The translations under genes were made by a program, and so were the position numbers. Positions 1-8,632 of a stretch of 64,000 nucleotides of DNA are shown here, one piece after another (the stretch's first letter is position 1; each line of letters opens with the position of its first letter). This DNA comes from an uncultured Thalassotalea sp. (GTDB taxonomy: Bacteria > Pseudomonadota > Gammaproteobacteria > Enterobacterales > Alteromonadaceae): positions 1-64,000 of the forward strand of contig CANMZP010000008.1 of NCBI GenBank assembly GCA_947502355.1, read 5' to 3'. The notes below the pieces were generated by a model that worked only from the letters and a program-made list of their open reading frames with translations, had not been told where the DNA came from and did no database searches.

Positions 1-576
1 GAGCGTGCAATCGACGGTGATTTCATCCTTCCAATCGAAGATGTATTCTCAATCCAAGGTCGTGGTACGGTTGTAACTGGTCGTGTTGAACGTGGTATCA
101 TCCGCGTAGGTGACGACGTAGAAATCGTTGGTATCAAAGACACTACTACTACTACATGTACTGGTGTTGAGATGTTCCGTAAACTTCTTGACGAAGGTCG
201 TGCTGGTGAGAACTGTGGTGTTCTTCTACGTGGTACTAAGCGTGATGAAGTTCAACGTGGTCAAGTTCTTGCTAAGCCAGGTTCAATCAACCCTCACACT
301 AAGTTCGAATCAGAAGTATACGTACTAACGAAAGATGAAGGTGGTCGTCACACGCCATTCTTCAAAGGTTACCGTCCACAGTTCTACTTCCGTACAACGG
401 ACATCACTGGTGCAGTAGAGCTTCCAGAAGGTGTAGAAATGGTAATGCCAGGCGACAACTTGAAGTTTGTTGTTGAGCTAATCAACCCAATCGCGATGGA
501 CGAAGGTTTACGTTTCGCTATCCGTGAAGGTGGCCGTACAGTTGGTGCTGGTGTTGTATCTAAAATCATCGACTAA
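1..576 (+). CDS. tuf: Elongation factor Tu, 3' part (5' end outside window)
   Basis: C-terminal 191 residues of EF-Tu, the GTPase that delivers aminoacyl-tRNA to the ribosome. The reading frame is open from base 1, and codon 1 here matches codon 204 of the complete tuf at 14282, so the G domain is missing only because the window begins inside the gene. Domains II and III are intact. The encoded residues are identical to the second copy, with about ten synonymous base differences. A rho-independent terminator follows the stop codon, so this is probably the last gene of its operon. In related genomes that would be the str operon (rpsL-rpsG-fusA-tuf), but this cannot be seen here. Confidence 0.97.
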   Translation, partial: ERAIDGDFILPIEDVFSIQGRGTVVTGRVERGIIRVGDDVEIVGIKDTTTTTCTGVEMFRKLLDEGRAGENCGVLLRGTKRDEVQRGQVLAKPGSINPHTKFESEVYVLTKDEGGRHTPFFKGYRPQFYFRTTDITGAVELPEGVEMVMPGDNLKFVVELINPIAMDEGLRFAIREGGRTVGAGVVSKIID

Positions 577-609
577 TATCGATTGATTTAGATTTACATC
601 TAAACCAAT

Positions 610-637
610 AAAAAAGAGCGCTTAGGCGCTCTTTTTT
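610..637 (+). terminator. Rho-independent terminator of tuf copy 1
   Basis: GAGCGC (616-621) and GCGCTC (626-631) form a stem with loop TTAG, preceded by an A-run and followed by seven T. The same terminator follows the other tuf gene. A second small hairpin, TTTAGAT/ATCTAAA (587-604), lies between the stop codon and the terminator. Confidence 0.9.
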
Positions 638-675
638 GCTTTCTGGGTTTCAATAATTCCTAGAAACAATACATT

Positions 676-790
676 GTCGTCCCGTGATGCTTTTACACGG
701 GATCTCCTTTGTGGTGCTGTGGGTAAATTAATCTAAGCTCAAGATACCTGCAGGAGGTCCTGAGCTCGCTGTCGCTCCTCAGAATGACGA
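676..790. repeat. Palindromic dispersed repeat, copy A
   Basis: An element of about 115 bp. It starts with CGTCCCGTG, carries the inverted repeat CCCGTG (681-686) / CACGGG (696-701), and ends with CTCAGAATGACGA, giving TCGT/ACGA-type inverted ends. Its second half is shared with 970-1050 and 15604-15679. It has no coding capacity. It resembles non-autonomous palindromic intergenic repeats or MITE-like elements, but the family is not identified. It supplies most of the recognisable content of the 498-bp gap after tuf; 791-898 holds nothing recognised. Confidence 0.6.
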
Positions 791-898
791 TGTACTTTTA
801 TTTAGTTTATAGGTCGTCACTGATAAAAACACTCATACTTGTTGCTCACCGAAGTGTAGCGCTCATCCATGAGCCTATCGGCATTAGAACATCCATGT

Positions 899-1050
899 TC
901 GTCATCCCAGAATTTATTGTCTAAGGGAGCTCTAGCGAGCTTCAGAGAATAAATATCTGGAACCTCCTTTGGCGTGCTGTGGATAATTTAATCTAAGCTC
1001 AATATGCCTGCAGGAGGTCCTGAGCTCGCTGTTGCTCCTCAGAATGACGT
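899..1050. repeat. Palindromic dispersed repeat, copy B
   Basis: Starts TCGTCATCCCAGAA and ends CTCAGAATGACG, so its ends are inverted and near-complementary. The left half contains an imperfect palindrome (CCAGAATTTATT ... AATAAATATCTGG). The right half, from about 975, nearly matches copies A and C. It looks like a chimera of two related intergenic repeats. Confidence 0.55.
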
Positions 1051-1074
1051 TTTTTGTTACTTATAATGCAAATC

Positions 1075-1524
1075 TTATTTCATGATGATCTCACGCATCC
1101 TATATTCGCCAGTAATTTCACGAACGTTAGGGTAAGTCTTGACTATTTTGCGGGTTTTCTTTTGCATTTCATCCGTCCATTTTTTCATGAACTTATCGTA
1201 ATCGGCTTTGTTTGGTTCCATATCCTCGCCTTTGGCAAACACCACCACTAATATCAGATTGAAATCACCACTTTGTGGTAAATCGCTACCATAAATGTGA
1301 AATCGCTCTATCTGCCCAAGTTCCATCGCAATTTTATTTGACTTAACCCAAGTTTCCCTTAACCCTTCAAGGTATACGTCCATCATATTCGCATCAACTT
1401 TTACGGTTGTTACCGATGATACTTCGGTCCCGAAATCGTAATCTTTATACACTTCCAGATCAGCGAACGCCTTACTGGCACAAAGTAATAGAACCGCACT
1501 ACATAACAGTTTCAAAGTTTTCAT
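1075..1524 (-). CDS. Small exported protein of unknown function
   Basis: 149 residues starting with a clear Sec signal peptide (MKTLKLLCSAVLLLCASKAFA, cleavage expected after AFA), so the product is probably periplasmic. The mature part is charged, with a C-terminal lysine-rich helix (FMKKWTDEMQKKTRK). I do not recognise a domain or catalytic motif. Upstream on its strand is GGGAAAACCT, giving a plausible GGGA ribosome site. It appears monocistronic, and its 3' end abuts repeat copy B. No function is assigned. Confidence 0.75.
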   Translation of the reverse strand: MKTLKLLCSAVLLLCASKAFADLEVYKDYDFGTEVSSVTTVKVDANMMDVYLEGLRETWVKSNKIAMELGQIERFHIYGSDLPQSGDFNLILVVVFAKGEDMEPNKADYDKFMKKWTDEMQKKTRKIVKTYPNVREITGEYRMREIIMK

Positions 1525-1788
1525 AGGTTTTCCCTTATTTGATAAATGAATGCCTGTTTAAATTCTTAACTGCTAAACAGTACTTCGAAGTATAGATGAG
1601 AAGTCACTTTTGTCATGATTTAGCCCGTTTAGCCGCCTTACTTGTTCAAAGGAAGCATATAACTTACTTTTTCTGTTATGGAATTGGGGGTGTTTTTAGC
1701 GAGACTGTTTCCCTGTAACTGTTTGTAGTTGTGCAATAAACCTGTCAACATAAGTCTTCAAAACATAAATAACAATAAGGATGTACCT

Positions 1789-2652
1789 ATGAGAAGTGGT
1801 GCGGGAAGACCGCCTATAATGGCGATTATATTTTCAATTCTTTTTTTAATTGTTCTCTACAGCAGTTGGTTTGTTATTGACACTGGCCATGTTGCTGTTA
1901 AGAAAACTCTTGGAACCGTAGAGTTAGAAGAAGTAAGTGCCGGTTTGAATTGGAAGTTGCCAATGATCACCAAAGCATATGAGTTTTCGGCGAAAGAAAT
2001 TGCCCTCGATTTTGACGACTTACGTCCTAAAGCTCGGGATAATTTACGCCTTAAAGACTTGGACATTAGTATTTACTATAAAGTGAATCCAGATCGTATT
2101 GCTGAAACCATGGTGAAATATGCCGCTTCTTATGCAAAAGGTGAAGATGCACTTTTACCTGCATATTCTATTGTTTATCGTGAAGGGCGAGATGTGATTT
2201 ATGAAGAAGTCACGAAAATAGACTCACTTGATTTACATCGTAATCGTGATGAACTGCGCCTTGGTATTGCAACCGAACTTCAATTAAAGCTTGATGAGAA
2301 AGACCCAAATGTTTTTACCATAACTCGAGTCGCTATAAGAGCATTAAATACCGATCCAACCATTGAAGCGGCCATTCAAAAGGCCGTTCAAGCCCAGAAA
2401 ACCCTAGAAGCAAAAAAGGTTGAAGTAGAAATTGCCGCAAAAGATGCGGAGATTGAAATTGCCCGAGCAAAAGGTATTGCCAAAGCCAACGAAATAATTA
2501 ACTCATCCCTCACCCCAGAATACTTACAACATGAGCTTAATGAAGCGTTGAAAATGTTTGCGGGTAATGAAGGTGGGGTTGTCGTTATTCCGGCGAATAT
2601 GCAAAATATGACCATGATGCTTGATGCCGGTAAAGTGAGAAAGAGCAACTAA
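1789..2652 (+). CDS. SPFH/prohibitin-family membrane protein
   Basis: 287 residues from the ATG at 1789, chosen because AAGGA (1777-1781) lies seven bases upstream; an in-frame upstream start at 1729 lacks such a site. One N-terminal transmembrane segment (about residues 10-30) is followed by an SPFH/Band 7 domain (VIDTGHVAVKKTLGTVE onward) and an alanine/glutamate-rich helix (about 190-245) typical of HflC and prohibitins. Such proteins oligomerise into ring-shaped membrane scaffolds, often linked to FtsH-type proteolysis or membrane microdomains. There is no adjacent HflK or NfeD partner, so it is not a standard hflKC pair. A strong terminator follows. Confidence 0.85.
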   Translation: MRSGAGRPPIMAIIFSILFLIVLYSSWFVIDTGHVAVKKTLGTVELEEVSAGLNWKLPMITKAYEFSAKEIALDFDDLRPKARDNLRLKDLDISIYYKVNPDRIAETMVKYAASYAKGEDALLPAYSIVYREGRDVIYEEVTKIDSLDLHRNRDELRLGIATELQLKLDEKDPNVFTITRVAIRALNTDPTIEAAIQKAVQAQKTLEAKKVEVEIAAKDAEIEIARAKGIAKANEIINSSLTPEYLQHELNEALKMFAGNEGGVVVIPANMQNMTMMLDAGKVRKSN

Positions 2653-2672
2653 TTTAACTTCAATTTAAATAG

Positions 2673-2700
2673 AAGAGGAGGGAAATCCCTCCTCTTTATT
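2673..2700. terminator. Bidirectional terminator between convergent genes
   Basis: AAGAGGAGGG (2673-2682) pairs with CCCTCCTCTT (2687-2696) around loop AAAT, followed by TTATTTTA. It sits between the SPFH gene (+) and the EF-G-like gene (-) and can serve both. Confidence 0.85.
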
Positions 2701-2723
2701 TTAATATTAATTATTCTGCTCCA

Positions 2724-4760
2724 TTAGTGCTGAGTGGAAAATGCATTATGTAGCTGTTTTTGCACTTTTTCCGGGGCTTGTTGGTAACGTGCAAACTCCA
2801 TGGTAAAAGTGCCTTCACCTGCTGTTTCTGAACTCAGACGAGTCTGATAACCATCTACTTCACTAAGTGGTACCTCACAACTTACTTCGATACGATTATT
2901 GCCTAATGAATCGGTTCCTGTAACAAAGCCTCGCATCGTTGCAATGTCGGCGGTAATATCACCGGTTTTTTCAGCAGGAACTTTTATGGCCATATTTACC
3001 ATAGGCTCAAGCACTTTCGGTTTGGCTTTTTGAATTGCCTCCATAAAGGCTCTTTTACCAGCTTGTACGAAGGCAATCTCTTTTGAGTCTACAGAATGAT
3101 GTTTACCATCATAAACCGTAACCCGCACATCTTGAATTGGGAATCCTGCAAACACTCCAGACTCGATGGCTTGATGAACGCCTTTTTCTACCCCTGGAAT
3201 AAATTGTGAAGGGATCGAGCCACCTACAACTTTATTGACAAACTCTATGCCTTGTCCTTGCTCTAGCGGTTCCACCTTAAGAAATACTTCACCAAATTGC
3301 CCCGCGCCACCACTTTGTTTCTTATGACGGTGATGCCCTTCGGCTCTCTGCGTGATAGTTTCTTTGTAGGCGACACTTGGCGTGGCTGTTTCAACCTCTA
3401 AATTATACATATTACGCATTTTATCCAATACGGTTCGAAGATGCAGATCGCTGCTACCGCGCAAAATGGTTTCGTCAGTATTGGCTCGATGTTCAACCAA
3501 TAACCCTGGGTCTTCAGAAACTAATTTATGTAATGTCTCAGAGAGTTTTTGTTCTGAACCATGTTTACTCGCTTTTATGGCGATGCCTTGCATAGGGGGC
3601 AATAAATCCATACGTTGCAGATGGTATAGATCTTCGTCATGGTGATCATGAAGGACGCAATCATATTCCATTTCATCCACTCGTGATACCGCGCAAATAT
3701 CACCTGGGATGCCGCTGGTTATTTCAAAATGTTCTTTACCTTGCAGTTTGAGTAGATGGTTTACTTTAAATGGTTTTTTAGAATCACCTATAAACAAAGC
3801 ACTGTGTTGTGAAATGGTGCCTTGGTGAATTCTAAAAATACCTAATCGCCCGAAGAAGGGATTAATGATGACTTTAAACACATGGGCTAATACATGATCA
3901 TGAGCTTGTTGGCTAAGGGTAACAGGTAGGTCTTCACTGCCTTTTAAAAACTCAGCAGGGTTGCCCTCAAATGGGTTCGGCATTAAATCTTCAATGGTGC
4001 GCAGTAGTAAATCTAAACCCGCACCTGTTTTTGCTGACACAAAACATACTGGGATAAGGTGGCCTTCTCGTAAGGCTTTTTCAAAAGGATCGTGTAATTG
4101 TTCTGGGTTAAGGGATGAGTCTTGCTCAAGGTAGACCTCCATCAACGCTTCATCTACTTCTACGACTTGATCGACAAGGGCATCATGAGCCTGATTTACC
4201 GATGCAAAGTCCGTTTCTACTGGCTCGGGTTTGAAATAACAATCAACCACCTTGCTTGCGTTATCTGCAGGTAGGTTTAGCGGTAAACATTCGCTTCCGA
4301 ATGCATCCTGTACTGCCTCTAGGATTTCTTCTAAATGTGTTTGTTCCACGTCTATTTTATTGATAATTACCATACGGCATAGGTTACGTTTTTTTGCCGC
4401 TTCCATACAACGTTGAGCGATTAACTCGATGCCCATTTTGGCATTAATTACCACGGCGGCCGTTTCAACTGCGGGTAATACCGAAATCGATCGATTATAA
4501 AAGTCTGGGTATCCTGGGGCATCAATAATGTTTACATGTTTATTGGCATGATCAAAGTTACACAGGCCACACTCTATGGAGTGTTGAAGTTCTATTTCAC
4601 TTGGCTCGAAATCGGTAACCGTTGTCCCTTTAATTACACTACCACACTGACTAATTTCACCGGCTCTTGCGAGTAGGGCTTCGGTGAGGGTTGTTTTACC
4701 ACTACCCGCATGCCCTAAAAGGGCCATGTTTCTAATGTCTTCACTTTTGTAATGTGTCAT
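2724..4760 (-). CDS. EF-G-like GTPase (atypical paralogue)
   Basis: 678 residues with the domain order of EF-G: a GTPase domain with P-loop GHAGSGKT (residues 16-23), G3 DAPG and G4 NKID, then domains II to V (for example HKKQSGGAGQFGEV in domain IV). It differs from canonical EF-G: the P-loop is not AHVDAGKT, switch I lacks the RGITI signature, and the catalytic histidine of DTPGH is replaced by tyrosine (DAPGYPDF). This matches the EF-G-like subfamily found beside a true EF-G in many bacteria, whose ribosomal role is poorly defined. From memory, a mycobacterial member binds GTP without ribosome-dependent hydrolysis. It is monocistronic and convergent with the SPFH gene. The exact cellular role is uncertain. 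Confidence 0.85.
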   Translation of the reverse strand: MTHYKSEDIRNMALLGHAGSGKTTLTEALLARAGEISQCGSVIKGTTVTDFEPSEIELQHSIECGLCNFDHANKHVNIIDAPGYPDFYNRSISVLPAVETAAVVINAKMGIELIAQRCMEAAKKRNLCRMVIINKIDVEQTHLEEILEAVQDAFGSECLPLNLPADNASKVVDCYFKPEPVETDFASVNQAHDALVDQVVEVDEALMEVYLEQDSSLNPEQLHDPFEKALREGHLIPVCFVSAKTGAGLDLLLRTIEDLMPNPFEGNPAEFLKGSEDLPVTLSQQAHDHVLAHVFKVIINPFFGRLGIFRIHQGTISQHSALFIGDSKKPFKVNHLLKLQGKEHFEITSGIPGDICAVSRVDEMEYDCVLHDHHDEDLYHLQRMDLLPPMQGIAIKASKHGSEQKLSETLHKLVSEDPGLLVEHRANTDETILRGSSDLHLRTVLDKMRNMYNLEVETATPSVAYKETITQRAEGHHRHKKQSGGAGQFGEVFLKVEPLEQGQGIEFVNKVVGGSIPSQFIPGVEKGVHQAIESGVFAGFPIQDVRVTVYDGKHHSVDSKEIAFVQAGKRAFMEAIQKAKPKVLEPMVNMAIKVPAEKTGDITADIATMRGFVTGTDSLGNNRIEVSCEVPLSEVDGYQTRLSSETAGEGTFTMEFARYQQAPEKVQKQLHNAFSTQH

Positions 4761-5199
4761 AAAAACTTTCCACCATTGTCATTATTCTATCTGAGTATAT
4801 GAATAAATAATGACCAATGAGAAGTGTTAACGAACTGAAACAAAGTGATTAATAACAAAATTTGATTAGCTTCAAAGTTCTGTATATTCGTTGTTTGTTT
4901 TGCTGGATTAATGAGGTGAAGTAGGAGTAGACTGACTAATTGTGGTCTTATAAAAGTATGACTGTATTTATCACAAATCCCTTCACGTATGCCCCCTTTT
5001 ATTTAAATTCAAATTATTTAATTTTTACTATATTGAAATATAGCCTATTAAAGGTCAGTATTTTTTTGTTCGTTATGCTTTTATTAAAGTATTTAAAAAC
5101 AATGCTTTGCGTGTCTTTAAGAAGTTTTAAGATTCTTTCAGTTAACTATCGATAATAAGTAGGTAAGGATACACTAACTTATTTTATTTGGAGACATTT
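4761..5199. other. AT-rich intergenic region, divergent promoters expected
   Basis: 439 bases between the divergent EF-G-like gene and the esterase gene. A 71-codon open frame at 4940-5155 is AT-rich, hydrophobic, lacks a ribosome site and looks like chance. No palindromic operator or terminator was recognised. Confidence 0.6.
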
Positions 5200-6120
5200 A
5201 TGCTTCGCCTATTCTCAATCTTTTTGCTCATGACAATTTGGGTAACACCCGTATCTGCCAATTCAGGAGCCGTCAATATCCTGACAAATTATTATGTTAT
5301 GAGCAATCAAACGTATTTGCTTGCTGACGGACTGGAGCAAAAACTGGATGTGTATGTCGCCAAAGATGCCCATACAAAGGCTCGACCAACCTTGGTTTAT
5401 ATTCACGGTGGTGGTTGGATGGGGGGCTCTAAAGAAGCGGACAGCTTACATCTTCTACCCTATTTAGAAGCTGGTTTTAATGCGGTTAATGTGGATTACC
5501 GATTAGGGGGAACTGCGCTTGCTCCTGCTGCCATCGAAGATGTTCGTTGTGCGCTGCGATGGGTTTTTCAAAATTCAACACAGTTTGGTATCGACACCAA
5601 TAAAATCGTTCTTTCTGGTAACTCTGCTGGTGGCCACTTAGCGTTGATGGCCGGCATGTTACCAGCGTCAGCAGGGTTTGATAAACGCTGCCCGACAGGA
5701 AATGAAAAAACCAGTTGGCCCAACGACGGTAAGGCGAAAGAAGTTGATATGCCGGTAGCCGCTATTGTTAACTGGTATGGTATTACCGATGTAAACGACT
5801 TAATCCAAGGTGAAAATGCCATGGAATATGCGGTTAAATGGTTAGGGGGACAAAGAGATGAAGCTGTTGTTGCAAAACGTGCTTCCCCATTAACGTATGT
5901 GCGAAAAGATTTACCCCCTATTTTAACGATTCACGGTGACAGCGATATTATTGTGCCTTATAAGCACGCGGTGCGTTTACATAATGCCTTAGAAAAAGAA
6001 TCAGTGAAAAACACCTTATTTGCTGTTGAAGGTGGAGGGCATGGGCAATTTAGTCAAGACCAGAATCAACAAGTCTTTCGTGAAATTTGGCGCTTTTTAC
6101 ATGCGCATATTGATCTTTAA
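5200..6120 (+). CDS. Exported alpha/beta-hydrolase esterase (BD-FAE-like)
   Basis: 306 residues from the ATG at 5200, preceded by GGAG (5190-5193); an in-frame TTG at 5188 overlaps that site and is unlikely. A signal peptide (MLRLFSIFLLMTIWVTPVSA) directs export. The fold is esterase/lipase-like: oxyanion motif HGGGW, nucleophile elbow GNSAGG (Ser142), acid in HGDSD and a C-terminal histidine in GGGHGQF. Relatives include carboxylesterases that remove acetyl or feruloyl groups from hemicellulose. It heads a run with a GH43 xylosidase (58 bp downstream), an SGNH esterase and a deacetylase, which favours de-esterification of xylan-type substrates. Substrate specificity is inferred from neighbours only. 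Confidence 0.85.
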   Translation: MLRLFSIFLLMTIWVTPVSANSGAVNILTNYYVMSNQTYLLADGLEQKLDVYVAKDAHTKARPTLVYIHGGGWMGGSKEADSLHLLPYLEAGFNAVNVDYRLGGTALAPAAIEDVRCALRWVFQNSTQFGIDTNKIVLSGNSAGGHLALMAGMLPASAGFDKRCPTGNEKTSWPNDGKAKEVDMPVAAIVNWYGITDVNDLIQGENAMEYAVKWLGGQRDEAVVAKRASPLTYVRKDLPPILTIHGDSDIIVPYKHAVRLHNALEKESVKNTLFAVEGGGHGQFSQDQNQQVFREIWRFLHAHIDL

Positions 6121-6178
6121 TAAGCGTTATTAAGTTCAGCCATATAAAAATTATTATCCACGTCAGAGAACAGAATTT

Positions 6179-7912
6179 ATGAATCCGACAGTTACAGCCT
6201 TTGTTTTAAGTGCCTTTAGTTTATTGAGTATGTTCAGTGCTACAGCGGCAGATAAAGTCGCTGAAAACCCTCAGCAAACGGTCTTTACCAACCCGATTAT
6301 TCCAGGCGGTTACCCCGACCCTTCGATTTGTCGAGACGGGGAAGATTTCTATATCGTAAATTCCACCTTTGAATACTTTCCCGCGTTGCCAATTCATCAC
6401 AGTAAGGATCTGGTTAATTGGGAATTAGTTGGCTATGGCTTACATCGCGAAGAGCAAGCAACGGGTGCCGTCAACTTGGTTGATGTGCAATCGGATGGTG
6501 GTATACATGCGCCAACGATTCGCTGTAACGATGGTACATTTTATATCATAACCACCAATGTTTATGTCGCACCTGAATCCAACGAAACCGAGTTTGTCAA
6601 TTTTGTTATTACTGCCGATGATCCAAAAGGGCCATGGTCAGAGCCACATGTGTTAGAAGGTGCACCTGGTATTGACCCTGATATCTTTTTTGATGACGAT
6701 GGCACCGTTTGGTATGTAGGAACGCAAAGTCCTGAAAACCCAAATTTTCCAGGGGAAGGTGAAATCTGGCTACAGCAAATTGATACGCAAGAATGGAAAT
6801 TAACCGGTGAGCGTCATAACCTCTGGCGCGGCGCTTGTGGCGGTATTTGGGTCGAAGGCCCTCATATGTATAAGAAGGACGGCCGATACTATCTATTGGT
6901 CGCTGAGGGCGGCACAAGCTACAATCATGCGGTTATGGTGGCGGTAAGTGACAAAATTACCGGTCCTTACGCATCAAACCCTCGAAATCCAATTATGACC
7001 ACCCGTAATTTGTCTTACAGTAACTGGGTGCACAGTAGTGGACATGCTGACTTAATAGAATTAGAGGATGGTCGTTGGTATATGGTGATGTTAGGCATTC
7101 GCAACGATGAGCAAAGTGTTTCTAATATGGGGCGCGAAACCCATCTTGTACCATTAACATGGGAAAGAGAGCCGTTTTGGTGGAAAGAAGATAAAATTTT
7201 ATGGCCTGTTGCTGCGCCACAAACAGGTCGGGTAGAGCGCTACACTCCGCTACCTTTTGAAGGAACAAAACAGCGCCGTGATCTAACCTTTAAAGATAAC
7301 TTTGATAAGGATACGTTACAGCTTGATTGGAATTTCAGGCGTGTCCCGCAAAAGGGGACATACTCACTAACCGAAAAACCGGGCTTTTTGCGTTTGCATG
7401 CTAAAGCTAATGTCATTGCCGAACGTCAACGCGCTAGCTTGATCGGGTTTCGCCAAACCGAAAGTGATTTTGAATACCTTACAAAAATGATATTTGAGCC
7501 AGGTAATGATAAATCCGAAGCCGGCATGATCATCTTTCAAAAAGACAACAATTACCTTAGCGTAACCATGCAAAAAGAAAACAATCGCTATGCTTTAAAA
7601 GCCGTTCATTCGGCGGTTGAACATGGAAATAATAACACCGGTGATGTGCAGGTGTTAGCTAAGGTAAATATTGATAAACCGCACAATGGCATCGTATTTA
7701 AGCTGATTTCGCAAAATAGCAATTATCAATTTTTCTACTCGGTAGATGATGGTAAAAGTTTTGCGTTGCTTACAACAACGGCCGCCGATGGGGTGATCAG
7801 CCGCAAGTACACCGGTGCGAATTTAGGGCTATATAGTACAGGCAACGGTGAAGATACTGGCGACTTTGCTGATTTTGACTGGGTACAATACCAAGGCTTT
7901 GAACGTAAATAG
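6179..7912 (+). CDS. GH43-family beta-xylosidase-like glycoside hydrolase
   Basis: 577 residues with an N-terminal signal peptide ending near ATAA, so exported. An N-terminal five-bladed propeller of glycoside hydrolase family 43 is followed (about residues 365-575) by a beta-sandwich resembling the C-terminal concanavalin-like domain of XynB-type xylosidases. Expected catalytic residues are visible: general base Asp47 in YPDPS, pKa-modulating Asp in GIDPD (166 or 168), and acid Glu226 in WVEGPH. The motif FYIVNSTFEYFPALPIHHSKDLVNW is typical of the xylosidase/arabinofuranosidase branch. It would release xylose or arabinose from short oligosaccharides, probably in the periplasm. Nine bases separate it from the next gene. 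Confidence 0.9.
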   Translation: MNPTVTAFVLSAFSLLSMFSATAADKVAENPQQTVFTNPIIPGGYPDPSICRDGEDFYIVNSTFEYFPALPIHHSKDLVNWELVGYGLHREEQATGAVNLVDVQSDGGIHAPTIRCNDGTFYIITTNVYVAPESNETEFVNFVITADDPKGPWSEPHVLEGAPGIDPDIFFDDDGTVWYVGTQSPENPNFPGEGEIWLQQIDTQEWKLTGERHNLWRGACGGIWVEGPHMYKKDGRYYLLVAEGGTSYNHAVMVAVSDKITGPYASNPRNPIMTTRNLSYSNWVHSSGHADLIELEDGRWYMVMLGIRNDEQSVSNMGRETHLVPLTWEREPFWWKEDKILWPVAAPQTGRVERYTPLPFEGTKQRRDLTFKDNFDKDTLQLDWNFRRVPQKGTYSLTEKPGFLRLHAKANVIAERQRASLIGFRQTESDFEYLTKMIFEPGNDKSEAGMIIFQKDNNYLSVTMQKENNRYALKAVHSAVEHGNNNTGDVQVLAKVNIDKPHNGIVFKLISQNSNYQFFYSVDDGKSFALLTTTAADGVISRKYTGANLGLYSTGNGEDTGDFADFDWVQYQGFERK

Positions 7913-7921
7913 GAAGGTTTT

Positions 7922-8632
7922 ATGAAGCTAATAGAAAATAGGCAAGCAGGGTTAAAGTTATGCATGTTTATATGGCTTGTTATAACGGCAGGCCTTTCAA
8001 TGACAACAAATGCAGCACAAATCCCTTTTCAGTCTGAATGGCTGAAACAGCATTATGCAAAACGTATGCAGCATTTTAGTAAGAATCCAATTCTAACCGG
8101 GGACATTGTATTTATCGGTGATAGCATCACCGAGCAAGGTGATAATTGGGGGGCGAAATTTGCCGATTTGATGATTAAAAATCGAGGCATAAGTGGGGAT
8201 ATGACTTATGGCGTATTAGCGCGTTTAAATGAAGTAAAAGCAAACCCACCTAAGGCAATATTTATAATGATTGGTGTTAACGACATCTTTAATCTGGTTT
8301 ATCACCACGAGGTTAAACAGTTAGCATCAATAAGCCGCAATATAGACAAAATCACTCGAGAGCTTGCAGGTGCTTTACCCGAAACACAGATTTTTGTGCA
8401 AAGCATCTTGCCGGATCATCGCGATTTTATCACCATCCTGGCTAGCGCCGTTAACCAACAAATAAAAGCCATTAACAATAAAGCTTTTACTTATATTGAT
8501 TTACATTCTGTTTTTGTAACACCACAAGGGGTATTAAAAGCTGAGTTAACCACAGACGGTACGCATCTAAATGCATCCGGTTATCAATTATGGCAGCAGC
8601 AACTACAACCTATCATGGATACATTAAAATGA
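7922..8632 (+). CDS. Exported SGNH/GDSL-family esterase
   Basis: 236 residues with an N-terminal hydrophobic signal ending near TNAA. All four SGNH blocks are present: GDSIT (nucleophile Ser), NRGISGD (Gly), GVND (Asn) and DGTHLN (Asp-His pair). This hydrolase family includes acetylxylan esterases and lysophospholipases. AGGAAGG precedes the ATG, and the gene overlaps the next by four bases (ATGA), indicating translational coupling. In this cluster an acetyl-esterase acting on xylo-oligosaccharides is the most likely role, by inference. Confidence 0.85.
   Translation: MKLIENRQAGLKLCMFIWLVITAGLSMTTNAAQIPFQSEWLKQHYAKRMQHFSKNPILTGDIVFIGDSITEQGDNWGAKFADLMIKNRGISGDMTYGVLARLNEVKANPPKAIFIMIGVNDIFNLVYHHEVKQLASISRNIDKITRELAGALPETQIFVQSILPDHRDFITILASAVNQQIKAINNKAFTYIDLHSVFVTPQGVLKAELTTDGTHLNASGYQLWQQQLQPIMDTLK

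Noticed and set aside
4940-5155. 71-codon frame between the EF-G-like and esterase genes
   Set aside because: AT-rich hydrophobic chance frame, no ribosome site and no recognisable motif.
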